NCBI GenBank assembly: GCA_900239685.1
Contig: OENT01000137.1
Span: 124,001-188,000, forward strand
Direction of reading: 5' to 3'
Source of the DNA: Rotaria macrura
Taxonomy: Eukaryota; Rotifera; Eurotatoria; Philodinida; Philodinidae
DNA: 64,000 nt
Part shown: positions 63,013 to 64,000 of the stretch, in pieces
How positions within the stretch are numbered: the first letter of the stretch is position 1
How the letters are laid out: each line of letters opens with the position of its first letter
Program-made: the position numbers and the translations under genes
The notes under the pieces: model-generated
Database searches by the model: none
What the model was told of the DNA's origin: nothing
The model's input: the letters and a program-made list of their open reading frames with translations, nothing else

Positions 63013-63146
63013 GTGAGTTTGATTTCAATACTTTAAGCTGATCAACTGTATAATTTCTATTCAGATCGTACAGCAGATGAACTAAGAATAATGGTGAGTT
63101 CGACTTCAAAAGTTGAAAACTGATCAATCGTTTCATTCCTATTTAG
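63013..63146 (+). repeat. Two related short introns flanking a 29-nt micro-exon (element remnant)
   Basis: 63013-63064 begins GTGAGTTTGATTTC and ends TTCTATTCAG. 63094-63146 begins GTGAGTTCGACTTC and ends TCCTATTTAG. Both contain CTGATCAA mid-way. They are 52 and 53 nt with good donors and acceptors and are clearly copies of one another. The 29 nt between them (63065-63093) would be a micro-exon. No surrounding coding frame was identified, so the host gene is unknown or dead. Confidence 0.5.
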
Positions 63147-63529
63147 ATTAAACATCCCATGGCCGTGGTTTCATTAACCTGATGCTGCAGGAACTGGTAG
63201 AAAAGATATGGTAGAGTGACTCTGTACTGTAGAAAAGCACGTGAAATCGATGGCTAATTCGTAGGAGAACTCATGCCGAAAAATTTGCAAAGTTTTTCTG
63301 CTGAACCACCAACTTGCTGTGTTTTACGACAAAAGTCGGTGGCAACCATTGGAAAACTTCGGTAAAGCTTTCGGGTTAAGTGCTGCCACGTACCAGCGAT
63401 TATCCAAGTGTTCCTGCAGGATACAGTAACTTACCCGCATCTTTGTTGTCTGCTCTAACAGGGTCCGGTGTGCAGAACGATCGACTTGGTTTATACCCGG
63501 TGGTCCTCATTTCAGATTAGCAACCATGC

Positions 63530-63690
63530 AACGTCGGAAACCTTTAATCCGGTTCTGGGGTTGGTATGCGAAGGAATTTTTTACTTTGTTTCCCGGTTCC
63601 CGAAGTCTCTGAAACCATGACTCGGAAACCCTCAGAGAGTATCATATAGTAATTAACTCAGAAACCCTCTCGTAGTTTCATCGGATAGTT
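63530..63690. repeat. Second cluster of the CGGAAACC motif
   Basis: TCGGAAACC occurs near 63534 and 63622, with close variants (TCTGAAACC, CTCAGAAACC, GTTCCCGAAG). This indicates a relationship to the 61258-61580 cluster, perhaps the two ends of one element. Confidence 0.55.
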
Positions 63691-64000
63691 ATTTTTCAGA
63701 GAGAAGCTCCTTGAATTCGTAGTTTCATAGCATCGCTTGTCATTTGCACACCGAATCCATTTCTTTAACTAATTGTTGCAATGCTGAAAATAATATTTCG
63801 AACAATAGCATCGGAGTAGTTCAAAATATTCGTTTGCAGATCTGTATCAATTCTATTGTTTTCTGCTTTTGATGCGTGTCGTCGAAGTACAAATGTTTCA
63901 GTGACGCTTTCAAAAATATTCATACGCAACTAATTATGCTGTCTATATCATATTTTTCTTGTTTTTCTTGGCAAAGTATATGACGGAGCTTGCCCACTGA

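Larger units (their letters stand above)
60121..64000. other. Repeat-rich region without intact genes
   Basis: Higher GC than the rest of the window and no open frame of useful length. It holds foldback sequence (60291-60353 and around 60640-60662), the G11 run, two clusters of the TCGGAAACC/GGTTTCCGA motif (61258-61580 and 63530-63690), and a related intron pair near 63013-63146. Likely decayed transposons; no family could be named from coding content. Confidence 0.5.

Noticed and set aside
1..64000. CRISPR arrays, bacterial operons, ribosomal RNA genes
   Set aside because: No regularly spaced identical repeats, no Shine-Dalgarno-led gene strings and no rRNA-like sequence were seen; genes carry spliceosomal introns.

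Overview
The window looks like a small-genome, AT-rich metazoan, most likely a bdelloid rotifer of the Adineta/Rotaria kind. This is an inference from style: mostly 50-80 nt GT-AG introns, closely spaced genes, animal-only families (CAMSAP/Patronin CKK, FAM199X, CSTF1, a sacsin-like HEPN domain, a muscle-type giant Ig protein) and one gene pair laid out like a spliced-leader operon. No organism-specific marker was seen.

Layout. 1-1598 (+): 3' end of a gene ending in a sacsin-like HEPN domain. 2840-4571 (+): complete seven-exon gene for a TKL-type protein kinase with a very lysine-rich N-terminus. 4572-9246: largely non-coding, with an orphan kinase-start exon (6857-6917, -) beside a 122-bp foldback hairpin. 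9247-42528 (-): one giant gene dominates the window. I could join 44 coding exons with every splice phase closing, giving about 6,814 residues and about 58 immunoglobulin I-set domains. The last 42 Ig domains form seven copies of a six-domain super-repeat. No Fn3, kinase, SH3 or RhoGEF domain is present. 44967-47744 (-): FAM199X homologue downstream of CSTF1 (CstF-50), with only 97 bp between them carrying AATAAA, a T-rich tract and a CAG acceptor 3 nt before the second ATG. 52291-55465 (+): CAMSAP/Patronin-like gene with a C-terminal CKK domain but no visible CH domain, and one junction lacking any AG acceptor.

58162-64000 is mobile-element debris: a GC-rich island starting with a hAT-like terminus, a degenerate hAT transposase remnant with the dimerisation domain, foldback sequences, a G11 run, two clusters of a TCGGAAACC/GGTTTCCGA motif, and a pair of related short introns around a micro-exon.

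The genes are mostly unrelated housekeeping and cytoskeletal functions: mRNA 3'-end cleavage (CSTF1), microtubule minus-end binding (CAMSAP) and probable sarcomere-type scaffolding (giant Ig protein). The most unusual content is the architecture and repeat history of the giant Ig gene, the CSTF1-FAM199X pair, and the Lys-rich kinase with an altered catalytic loop.
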